A DNA stretch of 64,000 nt from Platycnemis pennipes (lineage: Eukaryota; Arthropoda; Insecta; Odonata; Platycnemididae): NCBI GenBank assembly GCA_933228895.1, contig OW121856.1:18679805-18743804 (forward strand). Direction: 5' to 3'. How positions within the stretch are numbered: position 1 is the stretch's first letter; each line of letters begins with the position of its first letter. A program made the translations under genes and the position numbers. Positions 23,137-33,782 of the stretch are shown piece by piece. The notes beneath the pieces were generated by a model, which saw nothing but the letters and a program-made list of their open reading frames with translations, did not search any database and was not told the origin of the DNA.

Positions 23137-24285
23137 TACCATTGTGACATAAAACACCTCAGAATATTAACTTGCATGGGGCATGTAACGCAATTATTTA
23201 ATTAAGATATGAATCAAAGGAAATCCGATTTAAAAACAGAAAATGCTAAAGTTAGTCCATGCTTGCATGACTCCCGATTGCTGGGGGGATGGCGGTTCTC
23301 CAAATTATTCATTGACGTTTTAAGCACTGCATTGCAAGATAAACGCTCCACCCGCCTATCTAAATGCGCATGCTTTTCCAGCAAGAATAAAACCCGCACA
23401 ATTGGACAATATTAAAGAAATTAGAACTTCGATACACATTCAGCCACAAACTAGAAGGTACGCAACGACGAAACCAAACCGCGAATCGACCACCTCAGCT
23501 GAGAAACACACAGACATTTTCCGACGAATATGACGCAATGGAAGATCATCCTCGCGGGGGAACAGCGCGAAGACGAAATATTTTAGATGAGCGTTTCTGA
23601 TGCCCTCTTTCCGGTGCACCGATTTGGAGGTTTGCCCGCTCAAAGTGCCGGCAAGCCCCTCGCGGGACAGGCCAAGTGTCAAGGTCACTCGAAATTATTG
23701 TCGAGCAGCTACAAGTCCGGCCCGGAGGCGCGGTTTCAATATCATCACATGAGGAGAGGGCGGGAGAGCCGAGGAGAGAGCGGGAGAGCCGAGCAGAGGG
23801 AGAGTGGACATGGAGGAGAGGGAGTCAGTCACGAGGGACCACTTAGAGGGGGGGATAGCGGAAGGACAGAGGGGAGGGGGTATTGGCAAGGTGCGCCGGA
23901 AATGGGACTTGAAATATTTTCGCGGCGATAAAATAACATGGATGGGAGTATTAATAATAGCAGGCTTCCAGCGAGGGCGGCAGAACGATGCAGTCCCCCG
24001 CCGCCAGGTTGAGGACCGGGCCACGTATTTAAACGAGGAGGGGAGCAGGAGATGGGACAAACGGTAAGTGGGCGTGGGCGGGATAGACCCGGGTTCGAGA
24101 GCGACAATGGCGACGGACACTAATTGCCGGGTGGACTCGTGCTTAATGACTACAGGGTCTGGATCATGGATACTCTGTCACTACCGTCATCAGTAACGCC
24201 GATACCTCAAGGCAAGGAACTACACACTGTAACAGTTCATAAGAATCCCTGCACCTATTAAGATATGAGATTTGACAAAGGATTA
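23137..24285. other. GC-rich island at about 23590-24070 ending in a splice-donor-like site
   Basis: The island is purine-rich on the plus strand (GAGAGGGCGGGAGAGCCGAG twice in near-tandem at about 23755-23800). At its right edge GACAAACGGTAAGTGGGCG has a strong match to a 5' splice-donor consensus (break between 24064 and 24065), and a short plus-strand frame is open up to it. A CpG-rich first exon is possible. No protein domain is recognisable, so I do not call a gene. Confidence 0.35.
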
Positions 24286-24335
24286 CGAGGCCTTGAAGGC
24301 CCGCCATCGGGGCGAAACATGTCTCCGAGCGAATT
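24286..24335 (+). other. Degenerate hammerhead-ribozyme-like motif
   Basis: CCTTGAAGGCCCG, CCAT, CGGGGCGAAAC, ATGTC is arranged like the type I hammerhead core used by Penelope-like retroelements: CUGAUGA, stem II, GAAA, a tiny stem III, then the GUC cleavage site. Here the first core box lacks two bases (CT..TGA instead of CTGATGA) and stem II has one bulged G. I read it as a decayed copy, not an active ribozyme. Penelope RT or GIY-YIG sequence was not seen beside it. Confidence 0.4.
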
Positions 24336-24682
24336 CTGCCGAAACCCAAACGAAAAGGAAGACCAAATGTCACCAAAGAGGTAGAGGAGGAGAAAAATAT
24401 GCTAATCCATGTTCGGCACAATCTAGAAGTGTCTGGTACTCTGCTCCTTGCAGCAGTACATTGCGTGTTTTTAATGAAACAACAAAGAATTCCTCCTGCG
24501 ACAAAACACGTTTGCTTTAATAGTGAGAGAAATGTTATTTTATCCAGGTGACTGTTGACGTTAGGTTAAGGTATATCGCACTATTATGATACATTAACAA
24601 AACTACAAAAATAGCTTATGTAATGTGTCGCACAAGTCGATTAGAAAAACGAAAGCGATGGAAGCGATAGTTTGTGACGTAA

Positions 24683-24897
24683 CGCGAAAAATTCTTCCCT
24701 CGCCATCTATGGTAACCTTCCAGTACTACGTCCACAACGTACAAGTTTTTCCCTATACGATGAGCCCTCTATGTTATTAGACACCTTAACTATTCCTAAG
24801 ACAAGAAATTCAGAATTTAGAAGAGATGTCAAGGTGTTTAAGCAACAATTAAAACAGTATTGGATTGGCGATGATTTCCTATTTAGTAGTACATAGA
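24683..24897 (+). pseudogene. Possible LINE RT C-terminal remnant
   Basis: One plus-strand frame stays open for about 70 codons to a TAG at 24895. It reads LPVLRPQRTSFSLYDEPSM, then FRRDVKVFKQQLKQYWI. The spacing, a basic RTSFS-like block then a final FK-x-x-LK-x-Y helix, resembles the C-terminal end of several non-LTR retrotransposon ORF2 proteins. There is no start codon and no upstream RT motif, so this is a fragment at best. Confidence 0.3.
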
Positions 24898-25659
24898 GGT
24901 GGAGGAGGACAAAGAAATGAGAATCCATGTTCACCTTTGCGAGACGGCCGAAACATGCAGATTCGTGCGACATAAAACACTAGGTGGAGTCGAGAATGCC
25001 GGGTGGAGGAACCACCACCGCCTTCCCGGGTGCCCGCCCGCAGAATGGCACCAGCCGCGCGGAAAATGATACGTTTTTTCTTCCGCGCACTGAATGCAGG
25101 GCGCTTCTTGGCTTCACCCCACTCTATCACAGCACGGAAGAGAAAGCCCACGGCCTACCCCTTCACTTGGATTTATCAGCATACGCGTGGGTGCGACCTT
25201 CTAATATAGGCTCAAGCTGGCAAAACACAAAACGGATTCAGGGCTCGACGCGTTATGGGGCGTCCGAAGTTGATAATCGACATTAAGTTATCAGATGTAA
25301 CTAAACTGAAAACAAGTGCGCGTGGCCACGCATATCCAGTAGCGCCATAGCCACTAAGCACCAGCTCATCAAGAGGGTTCCCACATAATCTTTTGTAAGG
25401 GTCAAAAGACTTTAAAAAAATAATAATCTGATATTTGTATAAACCATAGGAACGTGAAAGGATACGTGGAACAGTAGAGAATAACGTTAAGTCAGCATAA
25501 CATGCGCTACCAAAGTAATGAAACCAATGATTCATCTGGGCGGCATTTCGACCCACCTCCTTACATTTTCCAGTCGAAACTCTTCCAACCTGACAACCGC
25601 TGTCCAAAATTAAATTAAACTCGTTTTTATTAAACCGGCGAATTCAGGACTGTCAAGTT
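24898..25659. other. No gene recognised
   Basis: Contains a short hairpin, GCGCGGAA paired with TTCCGCGC (about 25056-25088), in a moderately GC-rich patch. Otherwise unassigned. Confidence 0.45.
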
Positions 25660-25800
25660 CTCCCTTACAATTAAAAGATTACACAGTCACAAGCATCCAA
25701 GCCCCGGACAGTGAAAATCCTCCTCGGGCAGATTCGAACCCGCGACCCTGCGATCGACTGGCGAGGGACTTACCGCGCCGCCACCTCGGCGATCTCATGA
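25660..25800 (-). mobile_element. tRNA-derived SINE
   Basis: On the minus strand GAGGTGGCGGCGCGGTAAG is the A-box side and GCGGGTTCGAATCTGCCC contains a near-consensus B box (GGTTCGAATC). The body after it reads GGCTTGGATGCTTGTGACTG. The same order is seen in the plus-strand copy at 4030-4140. The anticodon arm does not pair well, so it is a SINE rather than a tRNA gene. Confidence 0.65.
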
Positions 25801-26149
25801 AATTACAATCTCATGAAAATGCAACTTGAAAAGGTTGGCAACTTGAATAAAATAACTGCAGATTTGTAGCTCTAGGGAGAGATTCCCCACGCTACAAGAG
25901 TGAGGTGCCCTCGACGGAGTGAATCAGGGGAACAACGGCATTCAACGAGCAACGCGCGGGGCAGGAAATGCCGCTTCGTCCGCCCACATCACTCTGCAAA
26001 CGCCTCGAAAGCACCACTCGAGTCAACAGCGAAAGCCACCGCACGGTTTTCAGATTTAATCGAAACAAATATTGAAGAATTTGGCATAGAAATGACAATA
26101 TAGTGTTTTATATTTTTAAATATGTACACATTCTAACACAATTAAAATT

Positions 26150-26824
26150 TTTTCCTTAGGAAATACTTAAATAATCAACCTGAACATTTTCAGAGAAGAT
26201 CGGCAAGATTTGTAAAGGGACAGTATGATAAATATATTTGCGTAACCAGGCTATTAGATGAAGTAAAAAGGAAATCATTGTCGGACCGTAGTTGAAATTA
26301 AGAATTATCTCTTAAATAAATTCCAGGGTCCTTATTCTCTTTCTGAAACTCTCGTGGTATCCAAGGGATACCATAGGTTTTTCGGGACTCGCGTTAACTC
26401 TTTGTAAACATTCTAATGAGGAAATCAATGAAACGCAACCTCGGTTTCGTTGCTGGGGAGATAACCGAGGTTGCGTTTCAAACGAGAATACGGGCCCAGG
26501 ATAATATTTCCACTGATCACGTTAAAAATATTTTGCGAACTGCAACTTACAACGGTAGACTGAATCATAAAATTAGAGAAACTGATTGCCGAAATGACAT
26601 TTTCAAAATGTCCTTCTCTCCTCGTAAATTACGGATATGAGTAATTGTAAAAATATCCAATTGTAAATATAAAAATGTAACAATGGATAGCATAGGTAGT
26701 TGCATGTTTGGCATAAGGATTAATTTCGTTTTTGGTAAAAGAAACCATGTCAATAATGCATGTTTGGTGATCTCCACCCCCTGCCACACACCCTCGCGGT
26801 GGCTTGCAGGGTATTATGTTGATG
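26150..26824 (+). mobile_element. LINE-A, longest remnant, with RT C-terminal region
   Basis: At 26191-26295 one frame reads QRRSARFVKGQYDKYICVTR and continues to LLDEVKRKSLSDRS before a stop. This corresponds to the QRRAARF...SSVT.ML..L.W..L..RR block of CR1/L2/Jockey-group RT proteins. A later frame reads MSFSPRKL, matching the SFFPRTI motif. Between them is about 170 bp that includes two perfect palindromes not found in the other copies. The 3' end has a full terminal hairpin (26776-26810). It is non-functional. Confidence 0.85.
26356..26480. repeat. Two perfect palindromes inside LINE-A
   Basis: TGGTATCC-AAG-GGATACCA lies at 26356-26374. Perfect 18-bp arms at 26429-26446 and 26463-26480 (TGAAACGCAACCTCGGTT and its complement) enclose a 16-nt loop. 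Both lie in the stretch absent from the LINE-A copies at 4.7 and 43 kb, so they came with an insertion or arose by template switching. Confidence 0.8.
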
Positions 26825-27820
26825 AACAATTTCATGCAAGCTCTAGGAAATACAAGGTTATAAAACGTATATTATTGCAAAAATCAATGAAGAGACTTTC
26901 CGATCTTTGATCTTTTTCACGGGCGATTATTAATGAGTTTATCAGAGCTTTGGGATTCTGAAACAATTTAAGTTCAAGCATTGAAAATTCCCCACGCTTC
27001 GCAATGTAAACTACGCACCTACGACATCATCTACATGGCTACCGCAGTCCCGCCAGTTCTGGGCCTTTTCAAATTAGCCTAATATTAACTTAATTCAATT
27101 TACTGGTAATCTATAACTTCTTAATCCAAATTACTTGTGCATGATGAATACATTTACGGAGGGCCACGAATTTCAAATACTGAATTCTGTTTCCTTTGAT
27201 GTAGGAAACTACCCTATTTCCTGGTCGGCAAAACAAGTCAGAATCAGCATCGAAATAAATCCCACCAACATGCGAAGGAATCTCCAAGGAGAAAACCATT
27301 TTAAATAACGCGCACACGTTTCCAGAACACAAATTAAGAGATTAAATGGATGTTAACAGGTATCCTTACTCCTAACGTACGTTAAAGACGGGTGCCTAGT
27401 TTACAACATCGAGTTGAATTACAGTGGCTAGAGGTTCCCCATCTTGAGGGTTTGAGTTCGTTTCTAGCAGCGACCGAAACTTTTCCAGTCCCCATTCAGA
27501 AGTCACGCTGAGAGGTGGCTCTAGGGAGCAAATCCGCTACTCTGTACGTCGAGAGCGAAATTCAAGACAGTGGACACCTGCCAGGCGCTTTTCATTAGGG
27601 GTCGGCTCATGCCTGAGGAAATGTCTTGTGGCGACTTACTCCGACTTGAGATGCAGTCGGGGAATGCCGGAATGCTATGAATTTCTTCACTCTGTTGAGT
27701 GCCTCGCCATGGAGTCACTCTGGCCACATATTTTGAGAAACGAGAAAAGAAATCAAACAGTAAAAACATTACCGGCAATCCAAATTTCATAGGACGCTGA
27801 TTTATTCCCCCCGCGAGGTT
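26825..27820. other. No gene recognised
   Basis: Mixed composition. A B-box-like GGGTTTGAGTTCG near 27448 has no convincing A box. The frame on the minus strand at 27521-27790 has no recognisable domain. Confidence 0.45.
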
Positions 27821-28352
27821 GATGTGGGCGTTTATTTGGCACCGAAATCGCTATTTAGAACACAAAATTGTTAAATGGAAACGAAAAATGAATTTTAGTG
27901 AAATATTAATCTTCTAACCAGAGCCGATCACTCAAAAATCAAAAACTTAAAAAAGCAAAAGGTGAAGCCCACCGAACGAATTGCGTTAAGGATTACTACG
28001 TCACTCGCCTCCCGTCCTTGGCGGTGTTGAGAAAGAACGGGAAGGGCGCGGAGGTGGAGAGGGGAAGTCTGCCTGAAGAGATCCTGTCGCAACCACTTCC
28101 ATTGGCAGAGTCAGCTGTGTGTCCCCCATTGTGATGAGGCGAAGGATCTTCGCGGTCTCAGATGTGACTGGACGAAGTGGATGACGCACGAGTCCTTTGC
28201 GCACCCACTTTTCCGAAGGGGCTAAAAACACCAGTTTTTCGCCGCTTATCACTCGAGAGCTAATTGACGGATCAAAGAACGCAAAACTATGTCTTTTTAT
28301 TTTACAATATCTATCAGATTCGGAAATAAAAACTATGGCTAACGACCCCATT
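27821..28352 (+). mobile_element. AATGGGG-ended repeat, copy 2
   Basis: Co-linear with 15474-15999 and in the same orientation, ending AACGACCCCATT. The left end is slightly diverged (GATGTGGGCGTTTA). The block GTGACTGGACGAAG corresponds to GTGATTGGACGAAG in copy 1 and to the complement of TTCGTCCAATCAC in copy 3. CCAAT-type sites are therefore a regular part of the element. Confidence 0.7.
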
Positions 28353-29615
28353 ACCAATTAATTGGCTGGGGAATTGAGTCGCAAAGTGGAAAAAGGGGCG
28401 TTCTCTAAATTATCGAAATGGCGTCAACAGATTGCGTCACCTCAATGAAGCCCAGAGGCGAGTCCTTGGACGAGTGGTTCCCGAAACAATTGAATGACGC
28501 GCCGCTCAGTTCCCAGCTGTCGACCCCAGGAAAGTTGGAGGAGATCCCGACAATTAAAAGAGTGGCTAAGAGTTTGAGGAAATTCGAGGTCGAGTGAGTT
28601 TAGTTTCATTCCGAGGCAGAAGGACATTCACTAATGTGGTTCAGAGGAGTGGAAATCAATGTTGTAATCAGGTAAAAAGGGCAGCCAGTGCCCGGTAAAT
28701 GACTGCTAGTTGATTAAACAAAGCGTGTTTTCTTTACGGACCAGTTCCCAAGCTGTCAAGACCTGAAATAAATCACCGTTGACGGATAAGGGGTCTGAGG
28801 TTCCTAACAATAAACACCCAACGAAAACAAAAATGATACCTGTCACTTCACAAACAAAATCACAAAATTGATTGAACTCTCACCAAACTCCACCAACTGC
28901 ACTGACAAAAGATGTGTATGTGATTAAGAGATCCAATTAACTAGTTTTGTTAAATAAATAATAAAATAAAAGTTTTAAGTCGTCCAATCCTTTGAAAAAC
29001 ATGCTCTGCCGTAATTGCAACAGGGAAAAATATCTGTACGTTAACATTGTATCAAAATTTCCATTACATTCGTGTATCGAATTCTTATGTCACGGGATTT
29101 TTATATCTTCCTACTCACTAGCAGAGAAATAAATGGATTTTCCCAAAGATCTTTCTTTGGGACTCTTTTGGGATTTTTTTCCTGACCTCACCCAGAAAAG
29201 AGGTACATTCCATGACCACGATATTTGTTTCCACACACCAATCCCACGATGACTCGTTTTATTTCGTCCATTTTCTTGATTAATGCAGTCCTAAGATAAT
29301 GTTCAAGATTTTGCTAGTCATTTGAGAGTGGATTAGCCAGCAAAAAATGGACTGATCGCCAAGAATACTTCAGAGAGAAAGAGAAGGTAAGAGAAAAAGA
29401 ACCGGAAGAAATGATTCGTCTGATTATTACACCACTCGGACGGATTGTTTCAAGTTTCTCAATTTCAATCTGATTATATACAGAGAGATTTGAGAGACTA
29501 CAGAATTGATACTCAGAAAATAACCGCCTTGCTGTTTGGAGAGCCAACCGACAACTTAAGTTATTCGCGTCATTGAGGCTTGGGTAGAAATTTGGATACA
29601 AGTATGTACTTTTGC
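28353..29615. other. No gene recognised
   Basis: AT-rich. CCAATTAATTGG (28353-28365) and CCCAAAGATCTTTCTTTGGG near 29143 are small palindromes. No repeat family or gene was recognised. Confidence 0.45.
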
Positions 29616-29760
29616 TCAAGGAGTCGAGAAAGGCGAAGAGAAAGCGGAGAAAGTAAGGACCGGAATACCACAGAGAAATCTTCCATCATCGGGATTCCAA
29701 CCCGGACCCTCGGAATAAGAGACCAACACACTAGCCAAACCCCATGCCTTTCTTTATCCG
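29616..29760 (-). mobile_element. tRNA-derived SINE related to the 50 kb copy
   Basis: On the minus strand GTTTGGCTAGTGTGTTGG is the A-box region and GGGTCCGGGTTGGAATCCCG the B-box region. It is followed by GATTTCTCTGTGGTATTCCGG. The same TTCTCTGTGG block follows the tRNA-like unit at 50228-50298 by a similar distance, so the two belong to one family. Boundaries are approximate. Confidence 0.55.
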
Positions 29761-32700
29761 TATCTAGTATATCGTATAGCCAAACATTTATGAAGGGAGC
29801 GCAGTTCATTGCATCTCAGCACTAAATACCACTTGTCTCTACCCAAGCATGCTCGTTGCATTTCAACTCGGCAGTAAAAGCGAAGAAACAGCGGAGCCCA
29901 TCGCTACAAAATCATTCCCTCGTACTTCTTAATCCTTCATCTGTGTGGAACGTGGTGCATATCCGGAAGCATTCACCCGGCCACACACCCTCACGGCATG
30001 GCATCCCGGTGGAGATGGTGCGTGGTGCTGTAGCTTCCAGCACAAGCATCATTATTATGGCACCCAAAATTCGAGTGATCTCTTTGGCGTTCTGTGCCGC
30101 GCAGCTTCCATGACCGGCTCGCCACCGCACACCCGTACCTCGAAGAGAAGAACATTCCTGGCCAAGTACGAGTAACTATGGCGGCCAAAATAGCCAGTAA
30201 ATGGCTAGACGCCCGCGAGAAATTGTCCAAGGCTGGAATAGTGCGAGCACAAAAAACAGTGGACGAAATTAGGGAAAACTGATGGTGCTGGTGCTCACGG
30301 CATCAGCAATCTCGGAGGGGGGGCTGCAGCCAGAGTGGAAGATGATTACTACTGGGGGCGGGGGAGGTAAATACAGTAGGGGGCAGGGGGGGGCATTGGA
30401 TGCGAGGGGGGATAGACAGAGAGCATCAAGGGAGGTGGGGGGAGCGGTGTCCTGGCTTGGAGAATCGGGAAGTAAACGGGGAAGGGAGGGGGCGCAGGAG
30501 AGGGGGTAGGGGGTCCTCGTCCAGATCGATATTCACAGCAGCAGCAGCGCAGCTTAGTCGAAAAGGCAAAGGGGGGCGAGGGAGGGAAACAGGGGCCTTG
30601 CAGGGAGGCTGAGGGGTGCCGGGGGCATCCAGCGCAAGCCGCCGAGGGCCCTTTGCCGGGCCCTCGCCGCTCCGTCCGACGGCGCGGGCCGGAATGCCGC
30701 ACCTCTCGGTGCATCATGAGGCGCAAGTGGACACACATCGACAGCGCAGTCAAGAGGCAATTATTTGCTCTCGCACCTCACGGACAATGCATTTCTTATC
30801 GCATAGTATTTCAATAGAATGCCACATACGGTATAATTTTCACTCGTACATACAAACATTGAAAAGCGAAACATTATCAGTTTTTGCTCATTTTTAGAGC
30901 CGCAGCAAACAGAGCAGACAATGGCTTTTCGACATACAGTTTTAACATTCGCCCCGAGGTCGAATTCACCGCAAGGGGTCGGTTTCACTTAGTACCACGG
31001 TCACTGACGGCCAGAATTCACACATCTGAATAGGCTACCAGGCTAAAGTCATAGGAAACTTCTCGATCATTCTTGGTTAAAAATTTGCTAATTCAAAGCC
31101 GCAAAAATAAGGCAACGCGCAACTCAAAGTGATACGCGAAAAGGCTGTAAGCCCAATTCCCCACAATTTTCAATTCTCTATGAATCCACGACCTCCCCCG
31201 CCTACTGCGCCTTCCATCCTCCGGCGACGCCACTCGCAACCTTTTGTTGTGCCGGCCACACGGTGCACCAGGTCACGTCAGTCGGCACGTGGAGGGCTTC
31301 CCCAAAGTGCAACTGCACCCGGGGCATCGATCCAAAACAAACGCCTCGCCATTCCGAAGAAGCAAGGACCAGCGAACAGGAGAACGCTTCCTCGCACACG
31401 GTAACTTCAACTTCAGTAATCATGAATCACCCTTCCTTGTAGAATCCATGATTCAATTATTTCCGAATTAGTAGGCATTTCGTGAGGATTAACAGTAAGA
31501 TAGCACAAATTCGGTAACCCAATTCTCCCCCATTAGCTAATTAACCGTTATGTACCACATTTAAGCAGTCACGGTCGGAAAATAACTATCGGAAACACAC
31601 AGATAACGTCATACTATCCGAGTCTGTTGGCTAATTTGAAATTAACTTGCTTTACTAGTCAGACTGTTCAACCAAAGTGTATTTGGAAAATCTACAATCT
31701 AACTAATGAGTATTTCAGTCCCAATATGTAGTAATTTAATTTTGAAACGACTCAAAATACAATCCTATGTGACAATTGACATTAAACACGCGACTGTTTA
31801 ATTTAAAATTATGGAAAATTGGCAAACGGGTGGTTCAGCATACGGCTGGAAATATTCCACAATTTTTCGCTCCAGAGGTGTGCAAGCCGCTAATTTAGAT
31901 TGGATGTAAATTTATGCTATTTACAGTAAAAAAGTTATATGTGTAGGGGTTTAAAAAGTTATTAACGGAGAATCATTTAAGTCAATATTTCAATCTTTGG
32001 GCAACATAACTTGCAACAGCTAATCTATCATCGCTGGAACATAAGATAAATAAATGAAACCTACACTGCAAACGCCAATTCCTACTTGATAATCACACAT
32101 CTGAGGATAGAATCCTGGCCGGCTGTAAAAAAATTATTATGACATTTTCTTCCTCGCGACGGAACGCCACAAAACCCCATTCCTCACGAAAACCAATAAG
32201 TCGACAATAATTCAAACTTGAGTCTAGCAAGGATCTCATAAAGACCCCATTATTCTTCTCCCTCTCACACGAAATGCCCCGATGGAAAAATATAATCCCA
32301 CCACCCACTCAGAAGGCGCAAAAGAATCAATGGCTCGCGAGGGGCGACGCACACGACGCTCCAAGCTCCCCTGCACAACGGCCCCCGCGGGCTGATGAAA
32401 GACGCGACCAATCAGGGGTGAGAGAGATAAGGGGCGGAACAATGGGTGAAACGACGAGGGAACATAGGGAGGGTGATACGTCGAGGAAAACGCGAAACGA
32501 AAAGCATTTAAGTTGGACGGCTCGAGGACATCTTATTCGCTTAGTTTTTAGTTATGTTTCTATGAAAATATGGCCTATTATACGATAAGTATCAGAATAA
32601 TTGAAAAAAATATGAAAAAATTAATAAACGAAAAAATGGAAAAATATGCATATGATGAAAAAAATAAATAACAATATTTAAAAACCATGGCCCACTAAAA

Positions 32701-33696
32701 TATCCTTGTTATAAAAAAGAAAAAATATAATAATTATTACGGGGAATAGTTTTAATCCTAGCCCTGAAGTTTATATTCAAGCGCTATCGCAACCAATGTC
32801 TGAGGCGAGAGTTGTCGATTTATTCTTAGTTTTTAAGTTCCCGTTTCACACAAACCAAGCACACACAAATGACACGGCAAACAACAGTTAATTTTTTTAA
32901 TTCTACCACTTCGTAATTCCGGCAGAGGAGAGTTGAGGCTCACCGGTACAGAGTTAACGATGCGTACCTACTGCCTATCGAGTCTCCGAACGTCTTTTCA
33001 CATTTGAGCTGTCTGTATTGGCTAAGAATCCAATTTTGCCCTTCTACTCTCCCCACCAATCAAACTAGAAACCATCAAAGCTGAGAATGGAAGTAAATTT
33101 CGATGAAATATTAAAGCCTGATAGCTGAAGTCAGTCCTGAAGGCAGAAAAAATATAACAGAAAATATTAGCTTCATAACAATCATCGTGAGCGTCGAAAG
33201 GAGAAACTTAAGCGGCTTGCCGACAAACGTGGCATTCCTCGCGGACCTAGATTAGACTATAGCGGCCGGCCTGCCCCTCTTGCACCTGCAACCCCTTTCC
33301 ACCTTTCTCAAGCGCGACACCGAGTTTCCGCCAAGCACTCACACGCCTCTCCACGGAACTGTTTTCCACCAATCGATCCTCTGGAGAGAGCACTTCTGGG
33401 ACGAAGCCCAGCACTCCCGAACATGCAGCCACATTTAAATAGCAATATCAAATTCTGAGACTCCTCCACTAGTGCACTAAAATGATGATTGAAACAATCA
33501 TGTTACATTTATGAAGATAATATTCATCACTACATTTTAAAAGTTATTCTAGAACTTGGTTGGGTTTTACTTCAGCAACCTTCTTGGAAAGGAGTTTCTT
33601 CTGTAAATTGTAACTAACTAGAGGTTGGTGCGTTAGCATTTCAAACCCACACCACATTATTTATTGACAAAGTTCTTTTTTCAGCAGAATATAACT
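29761..33696. other. No gene recognised; GC-rich island at about 30280-30730
   Basis: The island at 30280-30730 has long G/A runs on the plus strand and overlapping frames on both strands. Just before it, a frame open at 30079-30282 reads MAAKIASKWLDAREKLSKAG and then IVRAQKTVDEIREN. It is charged and looks helical, but matches nothing I recognise and has no ATG at its left edge. A patch at 32580-32740 is very A-rich. The segment at 29956-30016 weakly resembles a LINE-A hairpin. Confidence 0.4.
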
Positions 33697-33782
33697 TCAC
33701 TGCTGGTGACCTACCACCCCCTGCCCCACGCCCTTACGGAGGCTCGCCTCCTTAGGGTAACAATGTAAATTTAGATATAGAT
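33697..33782 (+). mobile_element. LINE-A terminal hairpin, diverged
   Basis: ACCACCCCCTGCCCCACGCCC, then GAGGCTCGCCTCCTTAGGGTAAC, then AATGTAAATTTAGATATAGAT. The left outer arm and tail fit LINE-A. The right arm carries a small local duplication of the CTCC type. No upstream RT relic was found. Confidence 0.6.

Noticed and set aside
24065..24110. tRNA-like B box (GGTTCGAGAGC)
   Set aside because: No matching A box at the expected distance upstream and no arm pairing.
29956..30016. LINE-A terminal hairpin at CCCGGCCACACACCCTCACGG
   Set aside because: Left arm similarity is good but the right side does not pair and there is no tail; too weak to call.
32385..32405. Hammerhead core CTGATGA
   Set aside because: No stem II and no GAAA box follows at the needed spacing.
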